29,678 nucleotides of DNA from an uncultured Collinsella sp. (GCA_902475445.1 CABRZN010000012.1:1-29678), one strand, 5' to 3'. Shown: positions 7,436 to 15,705, counted from the first letter of the stretch. Numbers and translations are program-made. The notes: a model not told the origin generated them from the sequence alone.

Positions 7436-8848
7436 ATGGACGCAACCGCAATTATCCTCGCCGCCGGCGAGGGCACCCGCATGAAGTCGAACCACTGCAA
7501 GGTTTCGCACAAGATCCTAGGCAAGCCCATGGTTCAGTGGATCGTCGACGCCACCATCAAGGCCGGCTGCAGCCGCGTCGTGGTCGTCATCGGCAGCCAC
7601 GCCGACGAGATGCGCGCCCTCATCGATGGTGCCTACGACAACAGCGCCACCAAGGTCGAGTGCGTCGAGCAGACCGAGCGCCTGGGCACCGGCCACGCCG
7701 TCAAGGTCGCGCTCGAGGCCTGCGGCATCGCGCAAGGCCCCGTCGTCGTGCTCAACGGCGACCTGCCGCTCATCACCGCCGACACCGTCGCCAAGTTCGC
7801 GCAGACCGTCGCCACCGGCGAGCTCGCCTGCACCGTCATGACCATGACCCCGCCCGATCCTTTTGGCTACGGCCGCATCAAGCTGGGCGCCGATGGTCAG
7901 ATCGAGCGCATCATCGAGCAGAAGGACTGCACGCCCGAGCAGGCCGCCACGCTGCTGGAGTGCAACGCCGGCTGCTACGCCTTCGACGGCGCGCAGCTTG
8001 CCGCCCACATTAACGAGATCGGCAACGACAACGCGCAGTCCGAGTACTACCTGCCCGACATGCTCGAAATCCTCAAGGGTCACGGCCAGGCGGTCTCCAT
8101 CTTCCACTGTGACGACTACCGCGACGGCCTGGGCGTCAACAGCCGCATCCAGCTCGCGCAGCTCACCGCCATCGCGCGCGACCGCATCAACGAGCACTGG
8201 ATGGCAGAAGGCGTCACGTTCATCGACCCCACGCAGGCCTGGATCGGTCCCGACGCCACCATCGGCCGCGACACCGTCGTGTGGCCGCAGACGCATCTGA
8301 TCGGTCACGTCACCGTGGGCGAGGAGTGCCAGCTCGGCCCCAACAGCCGCCTCACCGACACCACCGTCGGCAGCGGCTGCATCATCGATGAGACCATCGC
8401 CATCGAGGCCGTCATCGAGAACGGCGTCGACTGCGGCCCGCGCGCCTACTTGCGCCCGGGCACCCACATGCTCGACGGCTCCAAGGCCGGTACGCACGTG
8501 GAAATCAAGAAGTCCACGATCGGCGAGGGTTCCAAGGTGCCCCACCTGTCCTACATCGGCGACACCACCATGGGCTCCGGCGTCAACGTGGGCGCAGGCT
8601 CCATCACCTGCAACTACGACGGCGTCCACAAGCACAAGACCGTCATCGGCAAGGATGCCTTCATCGGCTCCGATACCATGATGGTCGCGCCCGCCCAGAT
8701 TGGCGACGGTGCACTCGTGGCCGCCGGCTCCGTCATCACCGAGCCGGTCCCGGCCGACGCACTCGGTCTGGGCCGCGCCCGTCAGGTAAATATTGAGGGC
8801 TGGGCCGCCGATTATCGCCGCCGTCTGCACGAGGACGACGAGGCATAA
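7436..8848 (+). CDS. glmU: Bifunctional UDP-GlcNAc pyrophosphorylase / GlcN-1-P acetyltransferase
   Basis: A 470-residue cytoplasmic enzyme that acetylates glucosamine-1-phosphate and then uridylylates it, giving UDP-GlcNAc for peptidoglycan. The N-terminal nucleotidyltransferase has LAAGEGTRMKS at residues 8-18, ERLGTGHAV, NGDLPLI and NAGCYAF. The C-terminal half is a left-handed beta-helix of hexapeptide repeats ending with GAGSITCNYDG, GKDAFIGSDTMMVAP and AAGSVITEPVP, the acetyltransferase site. Length is slightly above the usual ~456. The ATG at 7436 has AGGAGAT just upstream; an upstream in-frame extension lacks a binding site. A strong intrinsic terminator follows, and prs is the next gene, the common glmU-prs order of Gram-positives. 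Confidence 0.97.
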   Translation: MDATAIILAAGEGTRMKSNHCKVSHKILGKPMVQWIVDATIKAGCSRVVVVIGSHADEMRALIDGAYDNSATKVECVEQTERLGTGHAVKVALEACGIAQGPVVVLNGDLPLITADTVAKFAQTVATGELACTVMTMTPPDPFGYGRIKLGADGQIERIIEQKDCTPEQAATLLECNAGCYAFDGAQLAAHINEIGNDNAQSEYYLPDMLEILKGHGQAVSIFHCDDYRDGLGVNSRIQLAQLTAIARDRINEHWMAEGVTFIDPTQAWIGPDATIGRDTVVWPQTHLIGHVTVGEECQLGPNSRLTDTTVGSGCIIDETIAIEAVIENGVDCGPRAYLRPGTHMLDGSKAGTHVEIKKSTIGEGSKVPHLSYIGDTTMGSGVNVGAGSITCNYDGVHKHKTVIGKDAFIGSDTMMVAPAQIGDGALVAAGSVITEPVPADALGLGRARQVNIEGWAADYRRRLHEDDEA

Positions 8849-8865
8849 CGTTTTACCAAGCATCT

Positions 8866-8898
8866 AAGGAGCCGCTTCCGTGGGGACGGCTCCTTTTT
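8866..8898 (+). terminator. Intrinsic terminator after glmU
   Basis: AAGGAGCCG (8866-8874) pairs with CGGCTCCTT (8887-8895) and is followed by a T-run, 18 bp after the glmU stop. Confidence 0.85.
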
Positions 8899-9039
8899 CT
8901 ATGCTGACCTGCGCGGCCGGATGAGTGGTCGGTTCGTGTCCGTTGACGGTAAAGACGTTATCAAGACTCGATAAACCCCGCCGCGCGGTTACAATGCAAC
9001 AAGGCATCTATATGGCATTCGATATAAAGGAGAAGGGTA

Positions 9040-10026
9040 ATGCCGATTAATGATCCCGAGAAGTCGGAGAATATGCGCAAGTCCATCCGCGTGTATTCCG
9101 GTTCCTCCAACCGTCCCCTCGCTCAGAAGATCGCTGAGTTCCTTGGGGTCGAGCTTTCGGGCCTTACGCTAAAGCAGTTCGCCAACGGTGAGATTTACGC
9201 CCGCTACGACGAGACCGTCCGCGGCGCCGACGTCTTCCTGATTCAGTCCGTGGCCGGCGGCAACGTCAACGACATGCTCATGGAGCTGCTCATCGCCACC
9301 GACGCTGCCAAGCGCGCATCCGCCCGCTCCATCACCGCCGTCATCACCCACTACGGTTATGCCCGCCAGGACCGCAAGGCCGGCCCGCGCGAGCCCATCA
9401 CCGCCCGCCTCGTCGCCAACCTGCTCGAGCGCGCCGGCGTCAACCGCATCATCACCCTCGACCTGCACCAGGGCCAGATCCAGGGCTTCTTCGATATTCC
9501 GGTTAACCACCTGTCCGCGCTGCCGCTGTTTGGCCAGTACTACAACGACATGCACTTCGACACCGACAACCTGGTTGTCGTCTCCCCCGACGTGGGCCGC
9601 GCCAAGGCCGCCAAGAAGCTGTCCGACATGCTCGGCTGCAGCCTCGCCATCGCCCACAAGGGCCGTCCGCGCCACAACGCCGCCGAGGTCATGGGCATCA
9701 TCGGTGACATCAAGGGCAAGACCTGCATCATCAACGACGACATGATCGACACCGCTGGCACCTTGTGCGCCAACGTCAAGGAGCTCAAGGCCATGGGCGC
9801 TGGCGACATCTACGTGTGCGCCACCCACGGCATCTTCTCCGGCCCGGCCATCGAGCGCCTGAACGACGCCCCGATCGTCGAGTGCCTCGTAACCGACGCC
9901 ATCCCCGTCGAGGTCGGCGGCAAGATCAAGACCATCTCGGTCGCCGAGGAGTTCGCTCAGGCCATCTCCGCCGTTTACCACGAGGAGCCCGTCTCCACGC
10001 TCGTCGGCGGCGACTTCGCGCTGTAG
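9040..10026 (+). CDS. prs: Ribose-phosphate pyrophosphokinase
   Basis: PRPP synthetase (328 residues) makes phosphoribosyl pyrophosphate from ribose-5-phosphate and ATP, the substrate of PurF encoded about 13 kb downstream. Motifs: FANGEIYARYDETVRGADVF, the flexible-loop/catalytic stretch YARQDRKAGPREPI, LDLHQGQIQGFFDIPVNHL, and the PRPP-binding loop NDDMIDTAGT. Class I type and normal length. An AAGGAGAAGG site stands a few bases before the ATG. It has its own upstream gap after the glmU terminator (a TACAAT -10-like hexamer at 8990-8995, with no good -35). A long hairpin follows the stop codon. Confidence 0.97.
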   Translation: MPINDPEKSENMRKSIRVYSGSSNRPLAQKIAEFLGVELSGLTLKQFANGEIYARYDETVRGADVFLIQSVAGGNVNDMLMELLIATDAAKRASARSITAVITHYGYARQDRKAGPREPITARLVANLLERAGVNRIITLDLHQGQIQGFFDIPVNHLSALPLFGQYYNDMHFDTDNLVVVSPDVGRAKAAKKLSDMLGCSLAIAHKGRPRHNAAEVMGIIGDIKGKTCIINDDMIDTAGTLCANVKELKAMGAGDIYVCATHGIFSGPAIERLNDAPIVECLVTDAIPVEVGGKIKTISVAEEFAQAISAVYHEEPVSTLVGGDFAL

Positions 10027-10054
10027 TCGCATCGTCCTTGCAACCCGGCGCTTC

Positions 10055-10132
10055 GCCGTCGGAACAGAAGAAGCCCCCGCGCCCCCCCTTGCTTCGCAAA
10101 GGTCGCGCGGGGGCTTCTTCTGTTCCGACGGC
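10055..10132. repeat. 27-bp perfect stem-loop after prs, loop shared with 27358-27462
   Basis: Arms 10055-10081 and 10106-10132 are perfectly complementary. The loop contains CCCCTTGCTTCGCAAAGG, nearly the same as the loop of the unrelated-armed hairpin upstream of purE. It could end prs transcription, but no T-run follows. Confidence 0.85.
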
Positions 10133-10249
10133 CCGCTCTGCCGCGGCCGTGCTTTTGTCTGGTGGGATTTCGCTGAAACAAAGTCTCGCCTTCGGCGGGC
10201 GTGGTAGCCTTTGTCGTTGACTGAACTACTTATGCAACGGAGGACAAAC

Positions 10250-10879
10250 ATGGCAGCTGCACAGCCGCTTAAGATTCGCATGGTTGCCGGGCTTGGCAAC
10301 CCTGGCGAGGAATATGCCGAGACCCGCCACAACGCCGGCTTTAAGGCGATCGACGAGCTGGCCCGTCAGGCCGGCGTCACGTACTGGAAAAACCAGGCCG
10401 GCGCCGAGGTCGCGCTCATCAACATCAACGATCCCGAGGAAGAGGGCGGCAAGCGCCAGATTGTGCTGGTCAAGCCGCAGTCGTATATGAATACCTCGGG
10501 TGGCCCCATCTCCAAGCTCTGCCGCGAGTACAAGATCAAGGCCGAGGAGCTGCTCGTAATCCACGACGAGCTCGACATTCCCGCCGGCGACGTACGTGTT
10601 AAGGTGGGCGGTGGCCACGCCGGTCACAACGGCCTGCGCTCCATCATCGACAAGATGGGCAGCCGCGACTTCAGCCGCATCCGCACCGGCATCGGCAACC
10701 CTCCCGGCAAGATGGCCGTCGCCGACTACGTGCTTAAGCAGCTGCGCGCCCGCGAGGCCGAGGATTTCCAGGACACCTGCGCCCGCGCCGCAGATGCCGC
10801 CGGTCTGGCAATCGTGCACGGCGTGATCTATGCCCGCGACCACGTCAACGGCGCCGCCTCCGCCAACGGCAAGCACTAA
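10250..10879 (+). CDS. pth: Peptidyl-tRNA hydrolase
   Basis: A 209-residue Pth1-type enzyme that frees tRNA from prematurely released peptidyl-tRNAs. The N-terminal GLGNPGEEYAETRHNAGF contains the catalytic His; VKPQSYMNTSG, HDELDIPAGDVRVK and GGGHAGHNGLRSI follow, and FSRIRTGIGNP completes the active-site groove. Length is near the family norm of about 190, with a short N-terminal extension MAAAQPLKI. The ATG at 10250 is preceded by GGAGGA with five bases between. It lies about 120 bp after the prs hairpin and is followed at once by a short terminator. Confidence 0.96.
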   Translation: MAAAQPLKIRMVAGLGNPGEEYAETRHNAGFKAIDELARQAGVTYWKNQAGAEVALININDPEEEGGKRQIVLVKPQSYMNTSGGPISKLCREYKIKAEELLVIHDELDIPAGDVRVKVGGGHAGHNGLRSIIDKMGSRDFSRIRTGIGNPPGKMAVADYVLKQLRAREAEDFQDTCARAADAAGLAIVHGVIYARDHVNGAASANGKH

Positions 10880-10908
10880 AACCTATCATTTAGGGATAGG
10901 TTTATTTT
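10879..10908 (+). terminator. Short terminator at the end of pth
   Basis: A nine-base stem (10879-10887 with 10895-10903, AAACCTATC/GATAGGTTT) starts in the stop codon and is followed by ATTTT. Its right half overlaps the start of the composite repeat at 10898. Confidence 0.6.
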
Positions 10909-11080
10909 GGCAGGTTTTAACTGCGGAAACGCCGCAGCGGCCGCATCGCAATAAACCGCGCACCGCCATACACACATAGCACCCCAAAGGGGGCCGACCT
11001 CATTGCAACCCGAGGCTGGCCCCTTTGCCGTTTTACCCGATAAAACCTGCCAAAATAAACCTCTCCCCCTTTGGTAGGCC
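10898..11080. repeat. Composite palindromic element with 22-bp inverted ends
   Basis: Fills much of the 373-bp gap between pth and nfnA. Bases 10898-10919 and 11041-11062 are perfect inverted copies of a 22-mer. Inside are a small hairpin (10921-10937) and a terminator-like stem 10985-11027 with CAAAGGGG and CCCCTTTG arms followed by CCGTTTT. The right end continues to 11080 as a hairpin with CCTGCCAAA and TTTGGTAGG arms, homologous to 21978-22016. No gene is seen in the gap. Confidence 0.7.
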
Positions 11081-11141
11081 AAAGTGGATAAACCCTGCTC
11101 CCAACCGCCGAAGACACACGTAAGTGACATGTCCATGAGGG

Positions 11142-11147
11142 TATAAT
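11142..11147 (+). promoter_or_regulatory. Possible -10 element before nfnAB
   Basis: A perfect TATAAT lies 106 bp upstream of the nfnA start, in the only sizeable gap before that pair. No convincing -35 is present at 16-18 bases. Confidence 0.35.
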
Positions 11148-11252
11148 TTGCACCGTATGTCTGCACAACGCCTGTGCACGTACGGTTTTATTCGGGCTAC
11201 CGTCCATTTCCGTGGAGGCACGGTTCGGCGGCCCTAACAAGAGAGGGGTTCT

Positions 11253-12092
11253 ATGTATAAGATCCTGGAGAAGACGCAGTTCTCGGAGAAGGTGTTCAAG
11301 TTCCGCATCGAGGCGCCCGCAATCGCCAAGCATGCGCACGCTGGACAGTTCCTCATGGTCCGCGCCAACGAGACGGGCGAGCGCGTCCCGTTTACCCTGG
11401 CCGGCTGGAACGGTGACGAGGGCTGGGTCGAGTTCATCTTCATGGTGATCGGCAAGACCACCGAGATGCTTTCCACCTACGAGGCCGGCGAGTCGCTGCG
11501 CGACGTCGTGGGCCCGCTGGGCGTTCCCACCGAGATGGCCGAGGGCCCCTGCGCCGTCATTGGCGGCGGCGTCGGCCTGGCAATTGCCTTCCCGGTCGCC
11601 AAGCACCTGGTCGAGACCGGCCACGAGGTGCACGCCATCATGGGCGCCCGCACCAAGGACCTCCTGCTTATGGAGGACCAGTTCCGCGAGCTCCTCGACG
11701 AGGACCACATCCACATCACTACCGATGACGGTTCCTACGGCGAGCAGGGCGTTGTCACCGCTCCGCTGGAGCGCCTGCTGCAGGACAAGGCCGTGAGCCA
11801 GGTCTTCTGCGTCGGCCCCGTTCCGATGATGAAGTTCTCGACCCTCACCGCCCAGAAGTACGACACCCCCATCACCGCGTCGCTCAATCCCATCATGGTC
11901 GACGGCACCGGCATGTGCGGCTGCTGCCGCGTCGAGGTGGGCGGCGTGACCAAGTTCGCTTGCGTCGACGGCCCCGACTTCGATGCCACCCTGGTCGACT
12001 GGGATGACCTTCGCGCCCGCCAGGCCGCTTACCGTTCCGAAGAGGGCGAGTCCCTCAAGGCCTATGAGGAAAAGAGCTGCGCATGCCACTAG
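11253..12092 (+). CDS. nfnA: NfnA-type ferredoxin-NADP+ oxidoreductase small subunit
   Basis: A 279-residue FAD- and NAD-binding reductase of the PyrK/sulfide-dehydrogenase-alpha type. With the next gene it would form NfnAB, which couples NADH, NADPH and ferredoxin by electron bifurcation in anaerobes. N-terminal FAD barrel with RVPFTLAGW (FAD/pyrophosphate contact), NAD domain with GGGVGLAIAFPVA, and a C-terminal cysteine cluster GTGMCGCCRVEVGG followed by FACVDGPDFD, the [2Fe-2S] site. The stop overlaps the next gene by 10 bp (ATG at 12083), so the two are coupled. Annotators may call it a sulfide/dihydroorotate dehydrogenase-like protein. The gap of about 370 bp upstream suggests its own promoter. 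Confidence 0.88.
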   Translation: MYKILEKTQFSEKVFKFRIEAPAIAKHAHAGQFLMVRANETGERVPFTLAGWNGDEGWVEFIFMVIGKTTEMLSTYEAGESLRDVVGPLGVPTEMAEGPCAVIGGGVGLAIAFPVAKHLVETGHEVHAIMGARTKDLLLMEDQFRELLDEDHIHITTDDGSYGEQGVVTAPLERLLQDKAVSQVFCVGPVPMMKFSTLTAQKYDTPITASLNPIMVDGTGMCGCCRVEVGGVTKFACVDGPDFDATLVDWDDLRARQAAYRSEEGESLKAYEEKSCACH

Positions 12093-13492
12093 TTAACGGT
12101 CGTTTCGTTGCCGATATGAAGTCGTCCCGCACCCCCGATAACGAGGAGCCGGCTGCCGAGCGCGCCTGCGACTTCCGCCCCGTCGACAAGGGCTTCACCG
12201 AGGAGATGGCGCTGGCCGAGGCCGAGCGCTGCCTCAACTGCAAGAAGCCGTTCTGTGTTGAGGGCTGCCCTGTCAACATCAACATCCCCCGCTTTATCGA
12301 GCAGATCCGCGAGAAGGACTTCGGCGGCGCTCTCGATACCATTCGCGAGGACTCCATGCTTCCCGCCATCTGCGGCCGTGTCTGCCCGCAGGAGAACCAG
12401 TGCGAGGGCAAGTGCATCCGTGGTAAGAAGTCCGAGCCCGTGGCCATCGGCCAGCTCGAGCGCTTCCTGGGTGACCGCCCCGAGCTCGCCTCCACGCCCA
12501 AGATGGCCCCCAAGAACGGCAAGAAGGTCGCCGTCGTCGGCTCCGGCCCGTCCGGCATCACCTGCGCCGGCGAGCTCGCCCGTAACGGCTTTGACGTCAC
12601 CGTCTTTGAGGCCTTCTTCACCGGCGGCGGCGTGCTGGTCTACGGCATCCCCGAGTTCCGTCTGCCCAAGGCAGTCGTCAAGCGCGAGATCGACGGCCTG
12701 GAGGACATGGGCGTCAAGTTTGAGTACAACTCCGTCGTGGGCAACATGGCCACGGCCGAGGAGCTGTTCGAGCAGGGCTTCGACGCCATCTACGTGGCGA
12801 CCGGCGCTGGCCTGCCCAAGTTCCTCAACGTCCCCGGCGAGAACCTGCCCAACGTCTTCTTCGCCAACGAGTACCTCACCCGCGTGAACCTGATGAAGGC
12901 CAACAAGTTCCCCGAGTACGACACCCCCACCAAGCACGGCAAGAACGTCGTCGTCTTTGGCGGCGGCAACGTGGCCATGGACGCCGTCCGTACCGCCAAG
13001 CGCCTGGGCGCCGAGCATGCCATCATCGCCTACCGTCGTACCGAGGACGAGATGCCCTGCCGTCGCGCCGAGCTGCACCATGCTAAGGCCGAGGGCGTCG
13101 AGGTTCTGCCGCTCGTCTCCCCGCTCGAGTTTGTCGCTGGCGAGGACGGCTCCGTGTGCGCCGTCAAGGTCCAGAAGATGGAGCTCGGCGAGCCCGACGA
13201 GTCCGGCCGTCGTCGCCCGGTGCCCATCGAGGGCGCCATCGAGGAGATCCCCTGCGACGTCGCGATCTCGGCTATCGGCACCAACGCCAACCCCTTCGCA
13301 AAGAAGATCGGCGGCAAGATGGAGCTCAACAAGTGGGGCTACATCGTCGCTGACGAGGAGACCGGCCAGACCACCGATCCCCGCATCTGGGCCGGCGGCG
13401 ACATCGTCACCGGTGCCGCTACGGTCATTCTGGCGATGGGCGCCGGCAAGAAGGCCGCCGCTTCCATCACCAAGAGCCTGCTGGGCGAGTAA
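12083..13492 (+). CDS. nfnB: NfnB-type large subunit (annotated as homotetrameric NADPH glutamate synthase GltA)
   Basis: A 469-residue flavoprotein. The N-terminal iron-sulfur domain has AERCLNCKKPFCVEGCPVNI and CGRVCPQENQCEGKCIRG, ligands for two [4Fe-4S] clusters. The core follows with an FAD dinucleotide fold (VAVVGSGPSGITCAGELA), an NADPH fold (VVVFGGGNVAMDAVRTAKRLG) and a C-terminal FAD contact (IWAGGDIVTGAATVI). GltA, GltD and NfnB are alike in this architecture. The choice of NfnB rests on the overlapping nfnA gene and the absence of any glutamate synthase large subunit nearby. GAGGAAAAG lies upstream of the ATG inside nfnA. An intrinsic terminator follows. Confidence 0.88.
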   Translation: MPLVNGRFVADMKSSRTPDNEEPAAERACDFRPVDKGFTEEMALAEAERCLNCKKPFCVEGCPVNINIPRFIEQIREKDFGGALDTIREDSMLPAICGRVCPQENQCEGKCIRGKKSEPVAIGQLERFLGDRPELASTPKMAPKNGKKVAVVGSGPSGITCAGELARNGFDVTVFEAFFTGGGVLVYGIPEFRLPKAVVKREIDGLEDMGVKFEYNSVVGNMATAEELFEQGFDAIYVATGAGLPKFLNVPGENLPNVFFANEYLTRVNLMKANKFPEYDTPTKHGKNVVVFGGGNVAMDAVRTAKRLGAEHAIIAYRRTEDEMPCRRAELHHAKAEGVEVLPLVSPLEFVAGEDGSVCAVKVQKMELGEPDESGRRRPVPIEGAIEEIPCDVAISAIGTNANPFAKKIGGKMELNKWGYIVADEETGQTTDPRIWAGGDIVTGAATVILAMGAGKKAAASITKSLLGE

Positions 13493-13520
13493 TCACCTGC
13501 AGCGCTAGCCATCAAACGGC

Positions 13521-13559
13521 AAAGTCCCCGTCGAGCACACGCCCGGCGGGGACTTTTTT
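13521..13559 (+). terminator. Intrinsic terminator after nfnB
   Basis: AAGTCCCCG pairs with CGGGGACTT and runs into six or more T residues, about 30 bp after the stop. Confidence 0.88.
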
Positions 13560-13572
13560 CTATACAGGCCAC

Positions 13573-13619
13573 CCGACCACCACAAAGGTGCCTGTCCCCT
13601 TTGTGGTGGTTTTGGTCGG
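13573..13619. repeat. GGGGACAG-core hairpin between nfnB and the kinase-like gene
   Basis: Arms CCGACC...ACCACAAAGG and CCTTTGTGGT...GGTCGG pair with a four-to-six-base bulge. The loop carries GTGCCTGTCCCC, the reverse of a GGGGACAG core. It abuts the stop codon of the convergent minus-strand gene and could also act as its terminator. Confidence 0.65.
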
Positions 13620-14243
13620 TTAGCCTTCGAGTTGGGCCACCTTGTAGCGGTAGGCCGCAGCGATGACGTCCTTGCAGCCTTCGCGGCCCAGCTTGGCGCG
13701 GTTGACGACGATGTCTTTACCGCTCGTCATCTTCCACTTTCCGGCGCTATAGCGCTTATAGAACGCCTCGCGCGCCTTCTGCTGCTGCTTGACCAGCTTG
13801 GCGCCTTTCTTTTTATTAAGGCCACGCTTCTTGCGCACGATCTCGACGCGGTCCTCAAAGGGAGCGGTCACCAACACGGCAATATGGTTGGGGTTGTTGC
13901 GAAGCAGGTAATCGGACAGGCGGCCTTCGATAATGCAGCTCTCGGTCTCGCCCAGATCCAAAATCACCTGACTCATCTTTTGGAACAACTTATCCGAGTA
14001 CGAACGCGCATCGTAGCGGTCGGGCAGAAACGCCATGTTCTCCACGGCCAGACGCTCGTCGTAGGCGGCCATCTTGTCGAGCGACTCGCCCGCGCGCAGC
14101 GACGCACGCACCAGCAGCTCGTTATCGTACAGTGGAATCCCCAACTCGTCGGCAAGCATGCGACCAATCTCGTGGCCCTCGGCGCCAAAGTCGCGCGCGA
14201 TGGTAATGACCACAGGACTCTTCTTGTTCTCCAGATCGCTCAT
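13620..14243 (-). CDS. Cytidylate-kinase-like family protein
   Basis: A 207-residue P-loop kinase of the Cmk2 type (cytidylate kinase-like family). The N-terminal segment VVITIARDFGAEGHEIGRML corresponds to the P-loop and first helix, LGIPLYDNELL follows, and IIEGRLSDYLL is the Walker-B-like strand. A basic stretch (RKKRGLNKKKGAKLVKQQQ) precedes HSA-like YKRYSAGKWKM, as in this family. True CMP kinase activity is doubtful for such proteins; many sit beside transporters and their substrate is unknown. The ATG at 14243 has AAAGGA six bases upstream. It is the last gene after the amino-acid ABC genes, separated by a gggacag hairpin at 14261-14289. Confidence 0.8.
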   Translation of the reverse strand: MSDLENKKSPVVITIARDFGAEGHEIGRMLADELGIPLYDNELLVRASLRAGESLDKMAAYDERLAVENMAFLPDRYDARSYSDKLFQKMSQVILDLGETESCIIEGRLSDYLLRNNPNHIAVLVTAPFEDRVEIVRKKRGLNKKKGAKLVKQQQKAREAFYKRYSAGKWKMTSGKDIVVNRAKLGREGCKDVIAAAYRYKVAQLEG

Positions 14244-14260
14244 CGCGATTCCTTTCTCTA

Positions 14261-14289
14261 TGTGATAAAGGGACAGTCCCTTTGTCACA
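14261..14289. repeat. GGGACAG-core palindrome
   Basis: TGTGATAAAGGGA and TCCCTTTGTCACA form near-perfect arms (one G-T) around a central CAG, between the last permease gene and the kinase-like gene. Member of the hairpin family noted across the window. Confidence 0.65.
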
Positions 14290-14291
14290 TT

Positions 14292-14930
14292 CTACGCTGC
14301 CACAATACGACGTTGATACGCTCGGACCAGCAGCGAGATACCAAAGTTGAGCACAAAGTACATCGCAAACACCAGGCCGTAGAGCATAAGCACCTGCGAC
14401 AGATCGATCGCGTGGGCCATCACGACGTTGGCCGTGTACATGAGCTCGGCCACGTTAATGCCCGAAAGATACGAGCTGTCCTTGATGACGGTCGTGCACT
14501 GGCTAAACAGCGCCGGAATGATCGTCTTAAACGTCTGAGGCAGAATGATGTAGCGCATGGTGGCAAAGAAACCGAAGCCCTGGCTCTGCGCTGCCTCAAA
14601 CTGGCCGCGCGGAATCGAGTTGAGGCCGCCGCGCACAATCTCGGCCATAACAGCGCTAGTAAACAGCGTAAAGGCGATGGTCGAAATCACAATGTCCAAA
14701 CCCTGCACCGTAAAGTAGATAAACAGAATCCACAGCAGGTTCGGCGTGCAACGGAACAACTCGATATAGGAGCTCACCAAAATACGGAATGGGCGGGGCG
14801 CATAGCTTTTAACGAGCGCCAGCACCGTGCCAAAGATGAGCGAGAAAAAGATCGACAGCGCCGAGATCTCGATGGTCTTAACAAAGCCGCCCCAAATGTA
14901 GAGCAGGTTGGTCGCGTTGAAGATTTCCAT
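14292..14930 (-). CDS. Polar amino-acid ABC transporter permease (second)
   Basis: A 212-residue inner-membrane permease of the HisM/GlnP family, with about five hydrophobic segments. The EAA loop that contacts the ATPase reads EIVRGGLNSIPRGQFEAAQS, followed by LPQTFKTIIPAL. Together with the upstream permease it would form the heterodimeric channel of an amino-acid importer. The ATG is only three bases after the upstream permease stop, indicating coupling. Substrate cannot be told from the channel. Confidence 0.92.
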   Translation of the reverse strand: MEIFNATNLLYIWGGFVKTIEISALSIFFSLIFGTVLALVKSYAPRPFRILVSSYIELFRCTPNLLWILFIYFTVQGLDIVISTIAFTLFTSAVMAEIVRGGLNSIPRGQFEAAQSQGFGFFATMRYIILPQTFKTIIPALFSQCTTVIKDSSYLSGINVAELMYTANVVMAHAIDLSQVLMLYGLVFAMYFVLNFGISLLVRAYQRRIVAA

Positions 14931-14933
14931 GCG

Positions 14934-15680
14934 CTAGGCCTCCTCTACGTTGTCGAGCCCCAGCTCGGCCAGGCTCACGCCGCGCGGACGCTCCTTGGAG
15001 CGACGCTCGAGCCACTGCACCAGCATGGCGAGCGGAAAGCAGATGATGAAGTACATAAGGCAGCAGACGATGTATCCCTGCAGGTAACCGTACAGACTCA
15101 CAAAGTTGTCGGAACGGTACATAAGGTCGCCGCCGGCCACAAGCGCCAGCACCGACGTGTTCTTGACCAGGTTGAGCGCCTGGTTACACAGCGGCGGCAG
15201 AATGATCTTAAATGTCTGGGGCAGCACGATGTACCAGTACGCCTGCGCACGGGTGAAGCCCTGGCTCTGGGCCGCCTCCATCTGACCGCGCGGAACCGCC
15301 TCGATACCAGTGCGGATGACCTCCGAAATGTAGGCCGCGTGATACAGCCCCACGCCCAAGAAGCCCAGCACGAACGGTGCGATGCGCACCGGCTGGTCGG
15401 CACCGGTTATGGCCTGCAAAAACTGTGGACCGGCCATGTACATAAAGAGCACCTGCACGGGCAACGGGGTGTTCTGGTAAAACTCCACGTACACGCGGCT
15501 TATGGCGCGCAGCACGCGCGAACGGGTGGTAGAGAACACGCCCAGCAGCGTGCCCAGCACCAGCGACAGCAGCAGACCGGCAACGACCACCTGCAGCGTC
15601 ACGCCAAAGCCCTCCCAAAAGGGCCCCATATTTTGAAATGTCGTCGACCAACGGTCGGCGTCAAATAATCCTTCGAGCAT
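14934..15680 (-). CDS. Polar amino-acid ABC transporter permease (first)
   Basis: A 248-residue HisQ/GlnP-type permease. The N-terminus MLEGLFDADRW leads into helices beginning near residue 20. The EAA loop is VIRTGIEAVPRGQMEAAQSQ, followed by LPQTFKIILPPL. The ATG at 15680 is preceded by AAGGAATCAA; an upstream in-frame extension overlaps the binding-protein gene and is not needed. The C-terminal tail (about 25 residues, ending GLDNVEEA) is charged and cytoplasmic. Lies 25 bp after the binding-protein gene. Confidence 0.92.
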   Translation of the reverse strand: MLEGLFDADRWSTTFQNMGPFWEGFGVTLQVVVAGLLLSLVLGTLLGVFSTTRSRVLRAISRVYVEFYQNTPLPVQVLFMYMAGPQFLQAITGADQPVRIAPFVLGFLGVGLYHAAYISEVIRTGIEAVPRGQMEAAQSQGFTRAQAYWYIVLPQTFKIILPPLCNQALNLVKNTSVLALVAGGDLMYRSDNFVSLYGYLQGYIVCCLMYFIICFPLAMLVQWLERRSKERPRGVSLAELGLDNVEEA

Positions 15681-15705
15681 TTGATTCCTTCCTTGGACGA
15701 TACGC

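Noticed and set aside
7517..8863. A 448-codon minus-strand frame opposite glmU
   Set aside because: Shadow of glmU; composition is Asp/Val/Gly/Ala only.
9169..10332. A 387-codon minus-strand frame opposite prs
   Set aside because: Shadow of prs running through the hairpin; no family resemblance.
10917..13081. Long minus-strand frames opposite nfnA and nfnB
   Set aside because: Antisense shadows; the plus-strand genes have intact cysteine and nucleotide-binding motifs.
13632..15668. A 678-codon plus-strand frame opposite the kinase-like and permease genes
   Set aside because: Product is His/Arg/Gln-rich, spans several genes and intergenic repeats; a shadow.
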